Shown here: positions 17,972-28,862 of the stretch, piece by piece
Layout: each line of letters begins with the position of its first letter
Position numbering within the stretch: position 1 is the stretch's first letter
NCBI RefSeq assembly: GCF_001687565.2
Contig: NZ_CP016534.2
Span: 310,001-374,000 of the forward strand
DNA: 64,000 bases
Source of the DNA: Planococcus antarcticus DSM 14505
GTDB lineage: Bacteria; Bacillota; Bacilli; Bacillales_A; Planococcaceae
Direction of reading: 5' to 3'
Notes under the pieces: model-generated
The model's input: only the letters and a program-made list of their open reading frames with translations
What the model was told of the DNA's origin: nothing
The model's database searches: none
Position numbers and translations under genes: made by a program

Positions 17972-18586
17972 ATGTTTAAAAAAATGGCTTCAGAAGCTCT
18001 TGGTTTATCAGATATAGGAAAGATAATCGATCCGCAAGATTTTGACAAAACGGATTCTGATGACTATGTTATGTACGAAGATGGGGAAAAAATCTATTTT
18101 CTAATCAAGACAAAAGCAGACGAATACTGCTTCACTAACCTTGCCATCATTCACGTCGATGGAGATAGTGCAATGTCGTCGAAACGGACCTTGAAGCGCT
18201 ATCCGTATTCTCAGCATACGATTTCAGGTGTAGTTCTCGAAACCGCTGGTAAAATCGATCTAGATGTAGAAATCGCGTTTACTGTAGGGACAATTCCTTT
18301 TAAAATTGATGTTCAAAAACAGCAAGCGGAACGTTTAACAGATCTTTATAAATCGCTATTGAGAATTGCTGAAAGTACTCATGAAAATTCAATTATCATC
18401 AATATGGCCAATAACAGCCTGGAAAAAGCCGTCGCCATCCTGCAGAATTCGAGGTCCGGTGATGTGGCATTAGATGATCAATACTCGAAACTGACCGATT
18501 TCGGTTTTACCTGGATGACTTCTGTCCGCAATCAGTATCATGTTAAAGATTTTGGTGATGTTTTTGAAAAGTATATTAATAATTAA
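17972..18586 (+). CDS. yvbH: PH-domain protein, YvbH-like
   Basis: Protein of 204 residues, the length of B. subtilis YvbH. Residues about 1-130 form a bacterial PH domain (YFLIKTKADEYCFTNLAIIHVDGDSAMSSKRTLKRYPYSQH is the diagnostic region, about 35-76). The rest is the helical YvbH extension thought to mediate oligomerisation. Cytosolic; function unknown. ATG follows AAAGGGGAATTGACGAG. A terminator follows directly. Confidence 0.7.
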   Translation: MFKKMASEALGLSDIGKIIDPQDFDKTDSDDYVMYEDGEKIYFLIKTKADEYCFTNLAIIHVDGDSAMSSKRTLKRYPYSQHTISGVVLETAGKIDLDVEIAFTVGTIPFKIDVQKQQAERLTDLYKSLLRIAESTHENSIIINMANNSLEKAVAILQNSRSGDVALDDQYSKLTDFGFTWMTSVRNQYHVKDFGDVFEKYINN

Positions 18587-18590
18587 CAGA

Positions 18591-18627
18591 GAAAAGATGG
18601 ATGCCGAATCGGTACCATCTTTTTTTG
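18591..18627 (+). terminator. Terminator after yvbH-like gene
   Basis: AAAGATGG / CCATCTTT stem with inner pairing, followed by a T run. Confidence 0.7.
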
Positions 18628-18694
18628 TTGGTCTTCTGAGGCTCGTGTAGCTACTAGCGAACGAAAGAGTTTTGAAAAAATAGGAGGAGGCATC

Positions 18695-19118
18695 GTGTAT
18701 AAAACGATATTGACGCCAAGAGTTTCAGAGACAGACGCAGTCGGCCATATCAATAATACGACTGTACCGGTATGGTTTGAAGCAGCGAGAAATCCGCTGT
18801 TCGACTTGTTTACACCCGATCGTAATTTTGCGAAATGGAAAATGGTCATTGTAAAGACCACGTTGAAATTTACCGGATAAATTAATTTTGGAAAGCATGT
18901 TGAAGTGGTAGCGTGGATCAAGAAAGATTGGCAACAGTCGGCTGGAGCTATGCGAAGAGCTTTATCAGTCCGACAATCTTTGCGCCCGTAATGATGCTGT
19001 CTATGTGAACTATAATCTAGAAAGTGAAGCACCCGAAAACATTTCAAAAGCCATTCGATAAGAGCTGATCAAGCATTTATGGAAAGAACAGAAAGACAAA
19101 AATGCAGATTCTGTCTGA
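18695..19118 (+). pseudogene. Acyl-CoA thioesterase, decayed (two stops and a frameshift)
   Basis: GTG 18695 has a near-perfect ribosome site (TAGGAGGAGG). The first 61 residues contain SETDAVGHINNTTVPVWFEAARNPLFDLF, the classic 4HBT/YbgC hotdog thioesterase start. TAA at 18878-18880 interrupts it. The frame then continues with NFGKHVEVVAWIKK, shifts by one base near 18930 to give IGNSRLELCEELYQSDN and CARNDAVYVNYN, meets a second TAA after KAIR (about 19058) and ends ELIKHLWKEQKDKNADSV at TGA 19116-19118. Three independent lesions make genuine decay more likely than sequencing error. Confidence 0.8.
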
Positions 19119-19151
19119 ATAAAGGGAATATTTTTTTAAATACATGCTCTC

Positions 19152-19179
19152 TTGATAAGGAATAGTGGCGTGCTATAAT
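19152..19179 (+). promoter_or_regulatory. xpt-pbuX promoter
   Basis: TTGATA (19152-19157), 16-base spacer, TGC-TATAAT (19174-19179), i.e. an extended consensus -10. It lies about 23 bases upstream of the riboswitch. Confidence 0.75.
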
Positions 19180-19201
19180 GAGAGCATTCAAATACAATCT
19201 A

Positions 19202-21331
<2,130 letters not shown>

Positions 21332-21332
21332 A

Positions 21333-21378
21333 ACAAAAATGAGCAAGCCGCTTGTCTGCGGCTTGCTCATTTTTGTTT
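21333..21378. terminator. Bidirectional terminator, pbuX / esterase
   Basis: Perfect 19-bp stem (21333-21351 with 21358-21376) between convergent genes, with A and T flanks. Confidence 0.9.
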
Positions 21379-22373
21379 TACTTACTATGGACGAATAGGA
21401 ATTGGAGGGTTTTTTTGAGCGTTTCCCGTGCATCCTCTGTACTTAAATCATATTGGTATTCATGCTTCAGGTTTTTCTGAGTGCCTTCGAAAAATACGGA
21501 ACTGACCCGAACGTCATAGGATTGCAGAACAGCGACCAGTTCAGTAGATTGCGAGACAAAAGGATCTGCGTCGCCGACTGTGACGAATACAGGCGGAAAG
21601 TCCGAGGTGACATGCTGGACAGTAGACAGCTCATCAATTTCTGGTAACGATTCGAATGGTTCGGCACCTGTATAAGCTGTTAAATAAACATCAATATTTG
21701 GGAAAGCTGTGGCTCTGACTGTGTCCAGGTTATACAACCCACACAATAGCAATGCTCCTTGAAGCTGGCTATTGGAGATGGCCGGCTGGATCGCCATTGT
21801 TTTGGCCAATTCCACATTTGACACAAGAGCGGCAACTTGGCTAGCAATCTGCGCACCCGCTGAATCGCCCCCTACAAATACACGGTTCATATCCCCACCG
21901 TATTCAGCAGCGTGAAGCTGCATATAAGCGAGTGCCTGGTTGGCCTGCAGCACTGGACCTGGATAAAGAGACGCAGGGGCCAGTGCGTAATTAATGTTCG
22001 CCACTACATATCCGGCATCCGCCAAAGCCATCGCATAGTCCTGACGACTGTCTTTGGAACCTCCAACATAACCCCCACCATGAATCCACAAAATAACCGG
22101 CATTGAATTGACTGTCTCCCTAGGATGGTAAATATCCAGAAAGCTGTTAGTAGAATCACTGTAAGACAAGTTTTTAACAACCCTCACTCGGTCGCTGATC
22201 TCATTGATGTCCGGTGGTGGGCTGAATGCGGCGGATCCTGAGATTTGTATAGATGCGGAAGCATCGGGAGAAAAGGTAATTTCCTCAAAAATGGCTATCA
22301 CAAATAAAAGAGTGATCAAGGAAACCGATATGATCCATTTTTTTTGAGTCCAGTGTTTCATTTTTGCTCCCAT
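21378..22373 (-). CDS. Alpha/beta hydrolase (HSL/BD-FAE-like esterase), membrane-anchored
   Basis: About 331 residues. A signal-anchor helix (KKWIISVSLITLLFVIAIF) is followed by an esterase domain with the HGGG oxyanion motif in WIHGGGYVGG and the nucleophile in VGGDSAGAQ; acidic and His residues are expected in GDADPF and near LKHEYQYD. It probably hydrolyses small esters on the outer face of the membrane. Start choice: ATG 22373 has AAGG 9 bases upstream; ATG 22361 (GGGAG, 5 bases) and ATG 22382 are alternatives. Confidence 0.8.
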   Translation of the reverse strand: MGAKMKHWTQKKWIISVSLITLLFVIAIFEEITFSPDASASIQISGSAAFSPPPDINEISDRVRVVKNLSYSDSTNSFLDIYHPRETVNSMPVILWIHGGGYVGGSKDSRQDYAMALADAGYVVANINYALAPASLYPGPVLQANQALAYMQLHAAEYGGDMNRVFVGGDSAGAQIASQVAALVSNVELAKTMAIQPAISNSQLQGALLLCGLYNLDTVRATAFPNIDVYLTAYTGAEPFESLPEIDELSTVQHVTSDFPPVFVTVGDADPFVSQSTELVAVLQSYDVRVSSVFFEGTQKNLKHEYQYDLSTEDARETLKKTLQFLFVHSK

Positions 22374-22644
22374 ACTATCCATCCTTTAAAGTGAATTTTA
22401 TTGGTTGCAGTATATTGAATGCCCGTCCATTTGGGTATAGATTAAATGACGAAGAAGTTTGTTCAAATTCCAGTTAAGTCTAACTTCTTTATATAATAGC
22501 TATGCTACCATGAAAAAAGATAGTGACCAACGAATTAAATTCATCAAATTGAAATATATTTGTAATGATAATTATGTAGGAATGCAACATAAGGTGGGTA
22601 CTTTAAGAGGTAGAGCTTTTTGAGCTTTCAAAAGGAGTGAGCGA

Positions 22645-23382
22645 ATGTTTGGATTAGCAGATCTGGTTGCATTAATAATTTCTGCATTTATTATTTTACC
22701 GGTAGTTGTCTTCATTAGAGAATCAGGTTATTTGCTGATGAGTTTGATTCTGGGAGTGAGAAATCCCAGAATGACGATAGGGTCAGGACCAAGGATCATC
22801 AAAATAGGGATGTTCGATATACGACAATATTATCATTTATATAGTTGGTTTTCGTACGATTCACTGAAAAGAGAAGGGAAACTTGCTTATATATCGCTTT
22901 ATGCAGGCCCGATCTTAACGAATGTCATTGTGGCATTTACAATAAATGCCTTAATAGCGAATGGTATGTTCGAAGAATATGAGACGTTTTGGAATCGTTT
23001 CGTCTTTTACGCCTTTTATTTCGTTGTTTTTGATATTGTGCCAATGAAAACTGCTAACGGAATGCCCAACAACGGGCTGATTATTTATGAAATGCTTCGT
23101 TATGGCAAAAGAACAGATTACAACGATGAACCTTTCCTTCCTTCTACTTCAGAAGTAGAAGACCAACATCAAGAAGACGCAGAAAAAATAGATGAGATTA
23201 AAGAACAACAAAAAGAGCAAGTGGAAGTAGAACAGGAAAATTCGAATATCTCGAAATCCGAAGAAAATCAGGTAAAAGAGGAAATCGAAGAAGACAAACA
23301 GGATTACAAGGAAGACTTGAAAGAAGTTAAAGATCAAAAGAAACAACAATTGAAAAAACACGAAGATAATATACCCAAATGA
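22645..23382 (+). CDS. Degenerate site-2-protease-like membrane protein
   Basis: Protein of 245 residues with good ribosome site AAAAGGAGTGAGCGA. Residues 1-155 hold four hydrophobic segments whose motifs track M50 (S2P) metalloproteases. These are FIRESGYLLMSLILGVRNP then IGSGPRIIKIG (HExxH block, here R25-E26-S-G-Y29), YAGPILTN (88-95, the usual AGP..N block), and DIVPMKTANGMPNNG (130-144, the N..P..DG block with Asn in place of the metal-binding Asp). Both metal His and the Asp are thus absent, so catalysis is unlikely. Residues 160-245 are a strongly charged, probably coiled-coil tail. Function unknown; the M50 relation is inferred from motifs. Confidence 0.6.
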   Translation: MFGLADLVALIISAFIILPVVVFIRESGYLLMSLILGVRNPRMTIGSGPRIIKIGMFDIRQYYHLYSWFSYDSLKREGKLAYISLYAGPILTNVIVAFTINALIANGMFEEYETFWNRFVFYAFYFVVFDIVPMKTANGMPNNGLIIYEMLRYGKRTDYNDEPFLPSTSEVEDQHQEDAEKIDEIKEQQKEQVEVEQENSNISKSEENQVKEEIEEDKQDYKEDLKEVKDQKKQQLKKHEDNIPK

Positions 23383-23406
23383 TGATGTTAGCCTAAAGAA
23401 ATTTAG

Positions 23407-23442
23407 TTGAGAAACCCATTTCGATATCTTTAATTCGAGATA
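23407..23442 (+). promoter_or_regulatory. Promoter with MhqR-like operator
   Basis: TTGAGA (23407-23412), 16-base spacer, TTTAAT (23429-23434). Overlapping the -10 is the palindrome TATCTTTAATTCGAGATA (23425-23442), which differs at two of 18 positions from the B. subtilis MhqR operator TATCTCGAATTCGAGATA as I remember it. The downstream gene belongs to a family that MhqR controls in B. subtilis, which supports the call. Confidence 0.65.
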
Positions 23443-23493
23443 ACTGAATGGTAAGCTACTTAGGTAGATTCAATAATAAAGGAGAGCTGCAAA

Positions 23494-24432
23494 ATGGCAA
23501 AGAAATCAATGGGGATCCACCATATTACCGCAATTGTTGGAGATCCACAGGAGAATGTAGATTTTTATGCCGGTGTTTTGGGTTTGCACTTAGTAAAGAA
23601 AACGGTGAATTTTGATGATCCAGGAACCTATCATTTGTATTTTGGCGATAAAACCGCAAAACCTGGAACCATTATCACGTTCTTTCCTTGGGGTGAAGCC
23701 TATAAAGGGAAAATTGGAGATGGGCAAGTGGGCGTCACTACCTACGCAGTTCCTGCCGGAGCTTTGGTTTTCTGGGAAAAAAGGCTGGAGAAATTCGAGG
23801 TTCCATTTTCAAAAACAACGCGCTTTGAAGAACAATCCCTTACATTTGATGATCCGCACGGTCTTCATTTGGAGCTGGTTGAAAGACAACTAGGCGAACC
23901 GAGCAGCTGGTCAATTGGTGAAGTAACGGAAGACATTGCGATCAAAGGATTTGGTGGAGCTACCCTGTACACGGCCAATGCAGAAAAAACCGCTGAATTA
24001 TTGGAAACGGTCTTAGGATTCGAAAAAATGGGTGAAGAAGGTGACTTCATGCGCTTTCGTGCAGCAAGTGAACTCGGCAATATCATTGATGTGAAATTGT
24101 CTCCAGTCGGCACAGGGCAAATGGGCGTTGGAACTGTCCATCATATTGCATGGCGTGCACAGGATGATGTCGACCAATTGGATTGGAAAGAGCAAGTGGA
24201 AACTTACGGACTCGGCGTGACGCCTGTTCAGGACCGCAATTACTTTAATGCCATCTATTTCCGTGAATACGGAGATATCTTATTTGAAATTGCTACTGAT
24301 CCACCAGGATTTGCAATTGACGAATCACCTGAGTCTTTAGGAAAGGCCTTAATGCTGCCACCGCAATACGAAAGACACAGAAAAAATCTTCAGCAAGACC
24401 TGCCACCTATCCAAGTAAGAAACCTGGATTGA
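23494..24432 (+). CDS. mhqO: Ring-cleaving dioxygenase, glyoxalase fold (MhqO/MhqA-like)
   Basis: Extradiol-type dioxygenase of the vicinal-oxygen-chelate superfamily. The 312 residues have two tandem domains (about 5-130 and 150-285), each opening with an HH motif: GIHHITAIVGD (8-9) and TVHHIAW (about 214-215). The third metal ligand is the Glu in LFEIATDPPGF. B. subtilis relatives detoxify quinones and hydroquinones and are repressed by MhqR, which fits the operator upstream. ATG follows AAAGGAGAGCTGCAAA. Repeat array B starts four bases after the stop. Confidence 0.82.
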   Translation: MAKKSMGIHHITAIVGDPQENVDFYAGVLGLHLVKKTVNFDDPGTYHLYFGDKTAKPGTIITFFPWGEAYKGKIGDGQVGVTTYAVPAGALVFWEKRLEKFEVPFSKTTRFEEQSLTFDDPHGLHLELVERQLGEPSSWSIGEVTEDIAIKGFGGATLYTANAEKTAELLETVLGFEKMGEEGDFMRFRAASELGNIIDVKLSPVGTGQMGVGTVHHIAWRAQDDVDQLDWKEQVETYGLGVTPVQDRNYFNAIYFREYGDILFEIATDPPGFAIDESPESLGKALMLPPQYERHRKNLQQDLPPIQVRNLD

Positions 24433-24435
24433 AAC

Positions 24436-24700
24436 AAGAAAAGCGGAGGCGCCCGTGTAGTTCCGACAAGCGCTGGAAGCCTTGGCGGTAATGGCGTTCT
24501 TCGGCCATTGCGGACAAGGCTGAAGCGACTCGAGGAACTGGGCGCAGAAGTCTGGACAACAAGAAAAGCGGAGGCGCCCGTGTAGTTCCGACAAGCGCTG
24601 GAAGCCTTGGCGGTAATGGCGTTCTTCGGCCATTGCGGACAAGGCTGAAGCGACTCGAGGAACTGGGCGCAGAAGTCTGGACAACAAGAAAAGCGGAGGC
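24436..24700 (+). repeat. Intergenic repeat array B (2 units of 125 bp plus partial)
   Basis: Units start at 24436, 24561 and 24686 with AAGAAAAGCGGAGGCGCC; the third is cut short. The orientation is opposite to array A, but both follow their upstream gene in the sense direction. Each unit contains a GC-rich imperfect palindrome. Several overlapping minus-strand frames with the same repeated peptide are artefacts of the 125-bp period. Confidence 0.9.
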
Positions 24701-24743
24701 GCCCGTGTAGATTCCACTCAGAGCAATCGGTTGATCCAATCGA

Positions 24744-24788
24744 CATAAAGAAGCACATCCGGATTTTTCCGGATGTGCTTCTTTATCT
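24744..24788. terminator. Bidirectional terminator before putM-like gene
   Basis: Perfect 19-bp stem (24746-24764 with 24769-24787) and a 4-base T loop between convergent genes. Confidence 0.9.
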
Positions 24789-25691
24789 TGAAACTAAACT
24801 TTTTAATGCCAAATTGATGTTTTGAGGCCTTTCAGCCAATCTTCTCATATAGTAGGCATACCAGTCCTGGCCAAAAGGAACATAGGTGGTGAAAGCAAAA
24901 CCTTCTTTTGCCAGGTCTTTTTGCATTTCTGAACGAAACCCGTAGAGCATCTGGAATTCGAAGCTGTCCAATGGGATATTTTTTTCTTTTATAAATGTTT
25001 TAACCTGTCCAATAATATGATGATCGTGCGTCGCGATTGACGTGTATCCAGGAGCTTGAAGATGGATCTTGATCAGCTTCAAATAATTTTCATCGATTTC
25101 TTTTTTCTCCTGAAGAGAAACTTCTACGCTTTCTTTATAAGCGCCTTTTACAAGACGGAGACGGACATTCTGCAAGTTTTCCACGTCTTTTTCGGATCGG
25201 TATAGATAGGCTTGGATAACTGTGCCGACATTTTCGTATTGCTTGAGCAGAGCTTCGAGAATATCGAGTGTTTGCTGCAGGTGAGCATAATCTTCCATAT
25301 CCAAATTGATGAAAATATCGTATTTTTCAGCAGCAGCGACAATTTCTTGGATATTTTGAAGACAGAAGGCGGGATCGATGTCCAAACCGATTTGTGTCAA
25401 CTTAACAGACATATGTGCATTCACACTATGACTCTGAATAGCTTCTAGTGTTCGCAGGATAGCATCTTTGGCTCGTACCGCTTCCTCTTTAGTATGCACA
25501 AATTCACCAAGACTATCGATTGTTGCGCTAATTCCATTCGAATTTAGTTCTTTTACCGACTGCATCATACTTTGAATATCAGTTCCAGCAACCATTTTAC
25601 CGGCCCCTAATTTCAAGCCCCATTTTTTAGCGGCGCTGTTTAACACCTGATTTTTAGACAACGCAATGAAAAAGCTCTTTGTTACACCCAC
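24783..25691 (-). CDS. Proline dehydrogenase
   Basis: FAD enzyme oxidising L-proline to pyrroline-5-carboxylate. The 302 residues are the usual length of Bacillus PutB/FadM. The TIM-barrel strands include SVKLTQIGLDID (substrate Lys), INLDMEDYAH, RLRLVKGAYKE, SIATHDHHII and FEFQMLYGFR; the C-terminal YYMRRLAERPQN supplies the two Arg that bind the carboxylate. ATG follows AGGAGGAGTTAG. No P5C dehydrogenase gene is nearby, so the second step is encoded elsewhere. The gap 25692-25995 is AT-rich with no other gene. Confidence 0.9.
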   Translation of the reverse strand: MGVTKSFFIALSKNQVLNSAAKKWGLKLGAGKMVAGTDIQSMMQSVKELNSNGISATIDSLGEFVHTKEEAVRAKDAILRTLEAIQSHSVNAHMSVKLTQIGLDIDPAFCLQNIQEIVAAAEKYDIFINLDMEDYAHLQQTLDILEALLKQYENVGTVIQAYLYRSEKDVENLQNVRLRLVKGAYKESVEVSLQEKKEIDENYLKLIKIHLQAPGYTSIATHDHHIIGQVKTFIKEKNIPLDSFEFQMLYGFRSEMQKDLAKEGFAFTTYVPFGQDWYAYYMRRLAERPQNINLALKSLVSR

Positions 25692-25995
25692 ATCTAACTC
25701 CTCCTATACTGTTAAAACACTTTGTCGATACAGCCTAAGCTTTTAGACCAGAGAAACGCCTTGCTCAATGAAATACAGTCCATTTCTTGGAGGGAATTGT
25801 TCTATAATTCATTGTTATCTCAGAGCATATCATACATGTATTAAAAATAAAAAATCTTAAGAAGTTGATGAGATTTCCTTGCATGCTTCTGCCACTCAAT
25901 TTGGACTTGAAATGGGAATTTATAGAATTTGAAAAGTTGTGGAACAAAAAAGTGTAGAATAGAAAGAGGCAATTATGCCAGTCAGGGGGAAAAGA

Positions 25996-27405
25996 ATGAA
26001 TCATAAAGCTGCTCAAGGATTTATTTTTTCTGTTTCGGCATATGCCTTAGTGCATTTTATCACCTACTTTTTTGAGATTGCTGGATTAACCACGATGCTC
26101 TCAATTTTAGGTGTATTAATTTTATTGTCTGCTTTTTTCTTGCTGCCCTTCAAGAAAATTCAACTGCAATTATTTTTAGTTGTTATGGCCTTGGTTGTTC
26201 TTCTTTTCACGAGTAATTCTGTTGCGGACGATATAGTTCGAGGATTGCAGCAAATGAGAAGCCTCATCGGATTGCTGCTAATAGTGCCAATGATCAGTTG
26301 GGTTTTGAAAGAAGAACCTTATATAGAAGAAATTATGAGTTTCGCACATAATTTTCTAAATAAAAGCCAGAAGTTTTACTTTGGTCTCATGGCGATGACA
26401 CAAGTGATCTCCCATTTCCTTTTGTTTGGAGTAGTTCCGATGATGTACCGTTTTATCGATACATTTTTAAAAGAGCATAAAGACGAGGCGTGGGAAAACT
26501 TTAAGGGAACAGCTATTCTGCGCGGGTTTGGGCTATCTACATTATGGGTCATCAGCATTCCTAGCTTTATTTTTGCTGTGGAAGCGCTGGAAGCGACTCT
26601 ATGGAAATCGATTGCACTTGGGTTCGTTTTTGCTTTAGCGGGAACGATTTTATCAGTAATCTTTTCCTATTTCCAGGAAAAGAAATACGGAGTGGACTTT
26701 TCTCATGTTTTAGAACAAGAAGTCAATAAAGCCATGAAGAATTCACGGAATCAAGGAAACTTCAATAAAGATGTTGCGGAATTTGTTTTTCTATTCATTT
26801 CTCTGTTTGGGACTATTTTCTTTGTCCACGAAATAACTGGAGTGGAGTTTTTACTAACCGTTCCATTAGTCATCCTTATATGGTCCTTGCTGTATTTTCT
26901 AATCAAAAGAAAGTCCTCCAGTTTTGTTGTGGAGACCCGGTATTATTTTTCAACGGGAATTGCCAAGCAGGCACAGCAATTCAGCATTTTAATCGCTGCG
27001 GGTTTGTTAATCTATGCATTAAATCAATCGAATGTCGGCGACTATGTGATTAGCGGCATGAATTTTTTGACCGGAATCATCCCGTTGCTAAATATTCTGT
27101 TTCTGATTCCGTTCATTGTGATTTTCCTGGGGTTTATCGGATTGGGTCCGTTGCCGGTCATCGTTTTGGTGACTGGGGTGTTGGAGGGAATCTCTTTCCC
27201 GTATCCGCCGGAACTGGTGGTATTAGCCGTGACTTCAGGAAGCGTCATCTCTATCATCTTGTCGCCTTTTGTTATGCCGGTCATTATTTTAAGCAGTGTC
27301 AATGGATTAAGTGGAATCCGCAATGGCCTCCAATTCAATTTGAAATTTGCTATCGCTTTTTACATTATGGTCCAATTATTCATTCAGATAGCTATTCATT
27401 TATAG
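25996..27405 (+). CDS. Polytopic membrane protein, permease-like, family not recognised
   Basis: Protein of 469 residues from ATG 25996, which has CAGGGGGA 6 bases upstream; ATG 25975 lacks a site. About 11-12 hydrophobic helices fall in two halves separated by a charged loop near residues 235-270. The second half has a Gly/Pro-rich re-entrant-like stretch (FLGFIGLGPLPVIVLVTGVLEG then PPELVVLAVTSGS), reminiscent of ion-transporter-superfamily carriers that move organic anions. That resemblance is weak and no substrate can be named. Its promoter region is AT-rich; a terminator follows. Confidence 0.65.
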   Translation: MNHKAAQGFIFSVSAYALVHFITYFFEIAGLTTMLSILGVLILLSAFFLLPFKKIQLQLFLVVMALVVLLFTSNSVADDIVRGLQQMRSLIGLLLIVPMISWVLKEEPYIEEIMSFAHNFLNKSQKFYFGLMAMTQVISHFLLFGVVPMMYRFIDTFLKEHKDEAWENFKGTAILRGFGLSTLWVISIPSFIFAVEALEATLWKSIALGFVFALAGTILSVIFSYFQEKKYGVDFSHVLEQEVNKAMKNSRNQGNFNKDVAEFVFLFISLFGTIFFVHEITGVEFLLTVPLVILIWSLLYFLIKRKSSSFVVETRYYFSTGIAKQAQQFSILIAAGLLIYALNQSNVGDYVISGMNFLTGIIPLLNILFLIPFIVIFLGFIGLGPLPVIVLVTGVLEGISFPYPPELVVLAVTSGSVISIILSPFVMPVIILSSVNGLSGIRNGLQFNLKFAIAFYIMVQLFIQIAIHL

Positions 27406-27414
27406 CAGAATCCT

Positions 27415-27456
27415 AATGCGCGTAAGAGTCTTTAAAGATTCTTACGCGCATTTTCT
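27415..27456 (+). terminator. Terminator after membrane-protein gene
   Basis: AATGCGCGTAAGA / TCTTACGCGCATT arms (27415-27433 with 27434-27452) followed by TTTTCTT. Confidence 0.8.
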
Positions 27457-27476
27457 TAAGTTCAGAAGGTAGAAAA

Positions 27477-27518
27477 TTGAAAGCTTGTAGTTCATGACGT
27501 ATAATTCGAGATAACTGA
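27477..27518 (+). promoter_or_regulatory. fmdA promoter with half MhqR-like site
   Basis: TTGAAA (27477-27482), 17-base spacer, TATAAT (27500-27505): near-consensus sigma-A. AATTCGAGATAACTGAAT immediately follows the -10 start and is identical to the right half of the site at the dioxygenase promoter; the left half (TATCT) is not conserved. Confidence 0.6.
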
Positions 27519-27542
27519 ATATTAAAACGAGGAGGTAAAAAA

Positions 27543-28862
27543 TTGAATGGAAAAATTCAGACAACAAAAACAGCGGTCGAGACTTTGCTGGTCAACCGGT
27601 ATATCGATGGTGTTTTAGATCCTGGAAAAGAAATGCTGGGTCCTATAAAAGATGGCGGGCATATCATTGCTCACACTGCTCCAGGGTGTTGGGGACCAAT
27701 GATTACTCCTTGTATACGAGGTGGCCATGAAGTAACGCAACCTGTTTATGTCGAAGGCGCAGAACCGGGGGACGGCATCGTCATCAAAATTAAATCGGTC
27801 GAAGTGACATCTCAAGCTACATCTTCAGGAAATGACAGCCCTGTCGAAGGTCGCTTTCTCGGAGATCCTTTTATTGCGGTGAAATGCCCTGGGTGTGGAA
27901 CAATGTATCCAGATACCGTTATCAAAGGCGTTGGACAGGAAGCTATTCGCTGTGCTAACTGCGATGCAGATGTGACACCATTCGTTTTTACCAATGGCTA
28001 TACGATGTTTTTCGGAGAAAAGGGGGATGTGGGGATCACCTTATCCAAAGAAGCAGCAGAGACAATTGCTGAAGATGGCCGGGGTTACATGAAAACGCCT
28101 GAGAACTCTGTGCAAAATCCGATTGTGACGTTTGCGCCACATGATTTGGTTGGAACCATCGCGCGCATGCGACCATTTTTGGGACAGCTGGGAACAACAC
28201 CTTCACGCCCAACACCCGATTCGCATAATGCCGGTGATTTTGGTTCTTTTCTTGTCGGTGCTCCACATGAATATGCGAGCACGCAGGAAGAGCTGGAGAC
28301 TCATCGGACAGATGGTCATATGGACATTAGCCGTGTCCGTGCTGGAGCAGTTTTAGTTTGTCCGGTGAAAGTGCCAGGTGGTGGGATTTATCTGGGGGAT
28401 ATGCACGCCATGCAAGGAGATGGAGAAATTGCAGGGCATACTTCGGACGTTGCCGGTATTGTTCATCTTGAAGTTCATGTCATTAAAGGATTGAATAACG
28501 CAGGTCCTATTCTTTTGCCGAACGTCGAAGATCTGCCATATACTGCTAAACCCTTTACAGAAAATGAAAGACAAACGGCCCGTCAGCTTGCAGAAAAATG
28601 GAACATAGACAAGCTCGAAGAATCGCTGCCGGTATCTTTTGTCGGTACAGGACCAACCTTGAATGATGCCACGGAAAACGGGCTGCAGCGGGCAGCTGAT
28701 CTGTTTAGCGTCCCCGTTCCAGAAATCATGAACCGCGCCACCATAACCGGATCAATTGAAATCGGGCGGCATCCTGGAGTGGTGACCATCACCTTTCTTG
28801 CACCTGAACATTATTTGAAAAAAGCAGGATTATTAGAGTTAGTGAAAGCACAATACTCCTAG
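27543..28862 (+). CDS. fmdA: Acetamidase/formamidase family protein
   Basis: Hydrolyses short amides (formamide, acetamide) to ammonia and the acid. The 439 residues carry the family blocks GGHIIAHTAPGCWGP, EGAEPGDGIVIKI (about 71-83) and GAVLVCPVKVPGGGIYLGDMHAMQGDGEIAGHT, the last with metal/active-site Asp and His. A CPGC-x18-CANC pair (about 114-139) looks like a structural zinc knuckle. Start TTG 27543 follows GAGGAGGTAAAAAA. It shares a promoter motif with the MhqO-like gene. The stop TAG is itself the beginning of repeat array E. Confidence 0.85.
   Translation: MNGKIQTTKTAVETLLVNRYIDGVLDPGKEMLGPIKDGGHIIAHTAPGCWGPMITPCIRGGHEVTQPVYVEGAEPGDGIVIKIKSVEVTSQATSSGNDSPVEGRFLGDPFIAVKCPGCGTMYPDTVIKGVGQEAIRCANCDADVTPFVFTNGYTMFFGEKGDVGITLSKEAAETIAEDGRGYMKTPENSVQNPIVTFAPHDLVGTIARMRPFLGQLGTTPSRPTPDSHNAGDFGSFLVGAPHEYASTQEELETHRTDGHMDISRVRAGAVLVCPVKVPGGGIYLGDMHAMQGDGEIAGHTSDVAGIVHLEVHVIKGLNNAGPILLPNVEDLPYTAKPFTENERQTARQLAEKWNIDKLEESLPVSFVGTGPTLNDATENGLQRAADLFSVPVPEIMNRATITGSIEIGRHPGVVTITFLAPEHYLKKAGLLELVKAQYS

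Noticed and set aside
24349..24758. Three overlapping minus-strand frames with internally repeated peptides
   Set aside because: They are translations of repeat array B; the 125-bp period is not a multiple of three, so each copy falls in a new frame. No ribosome site.
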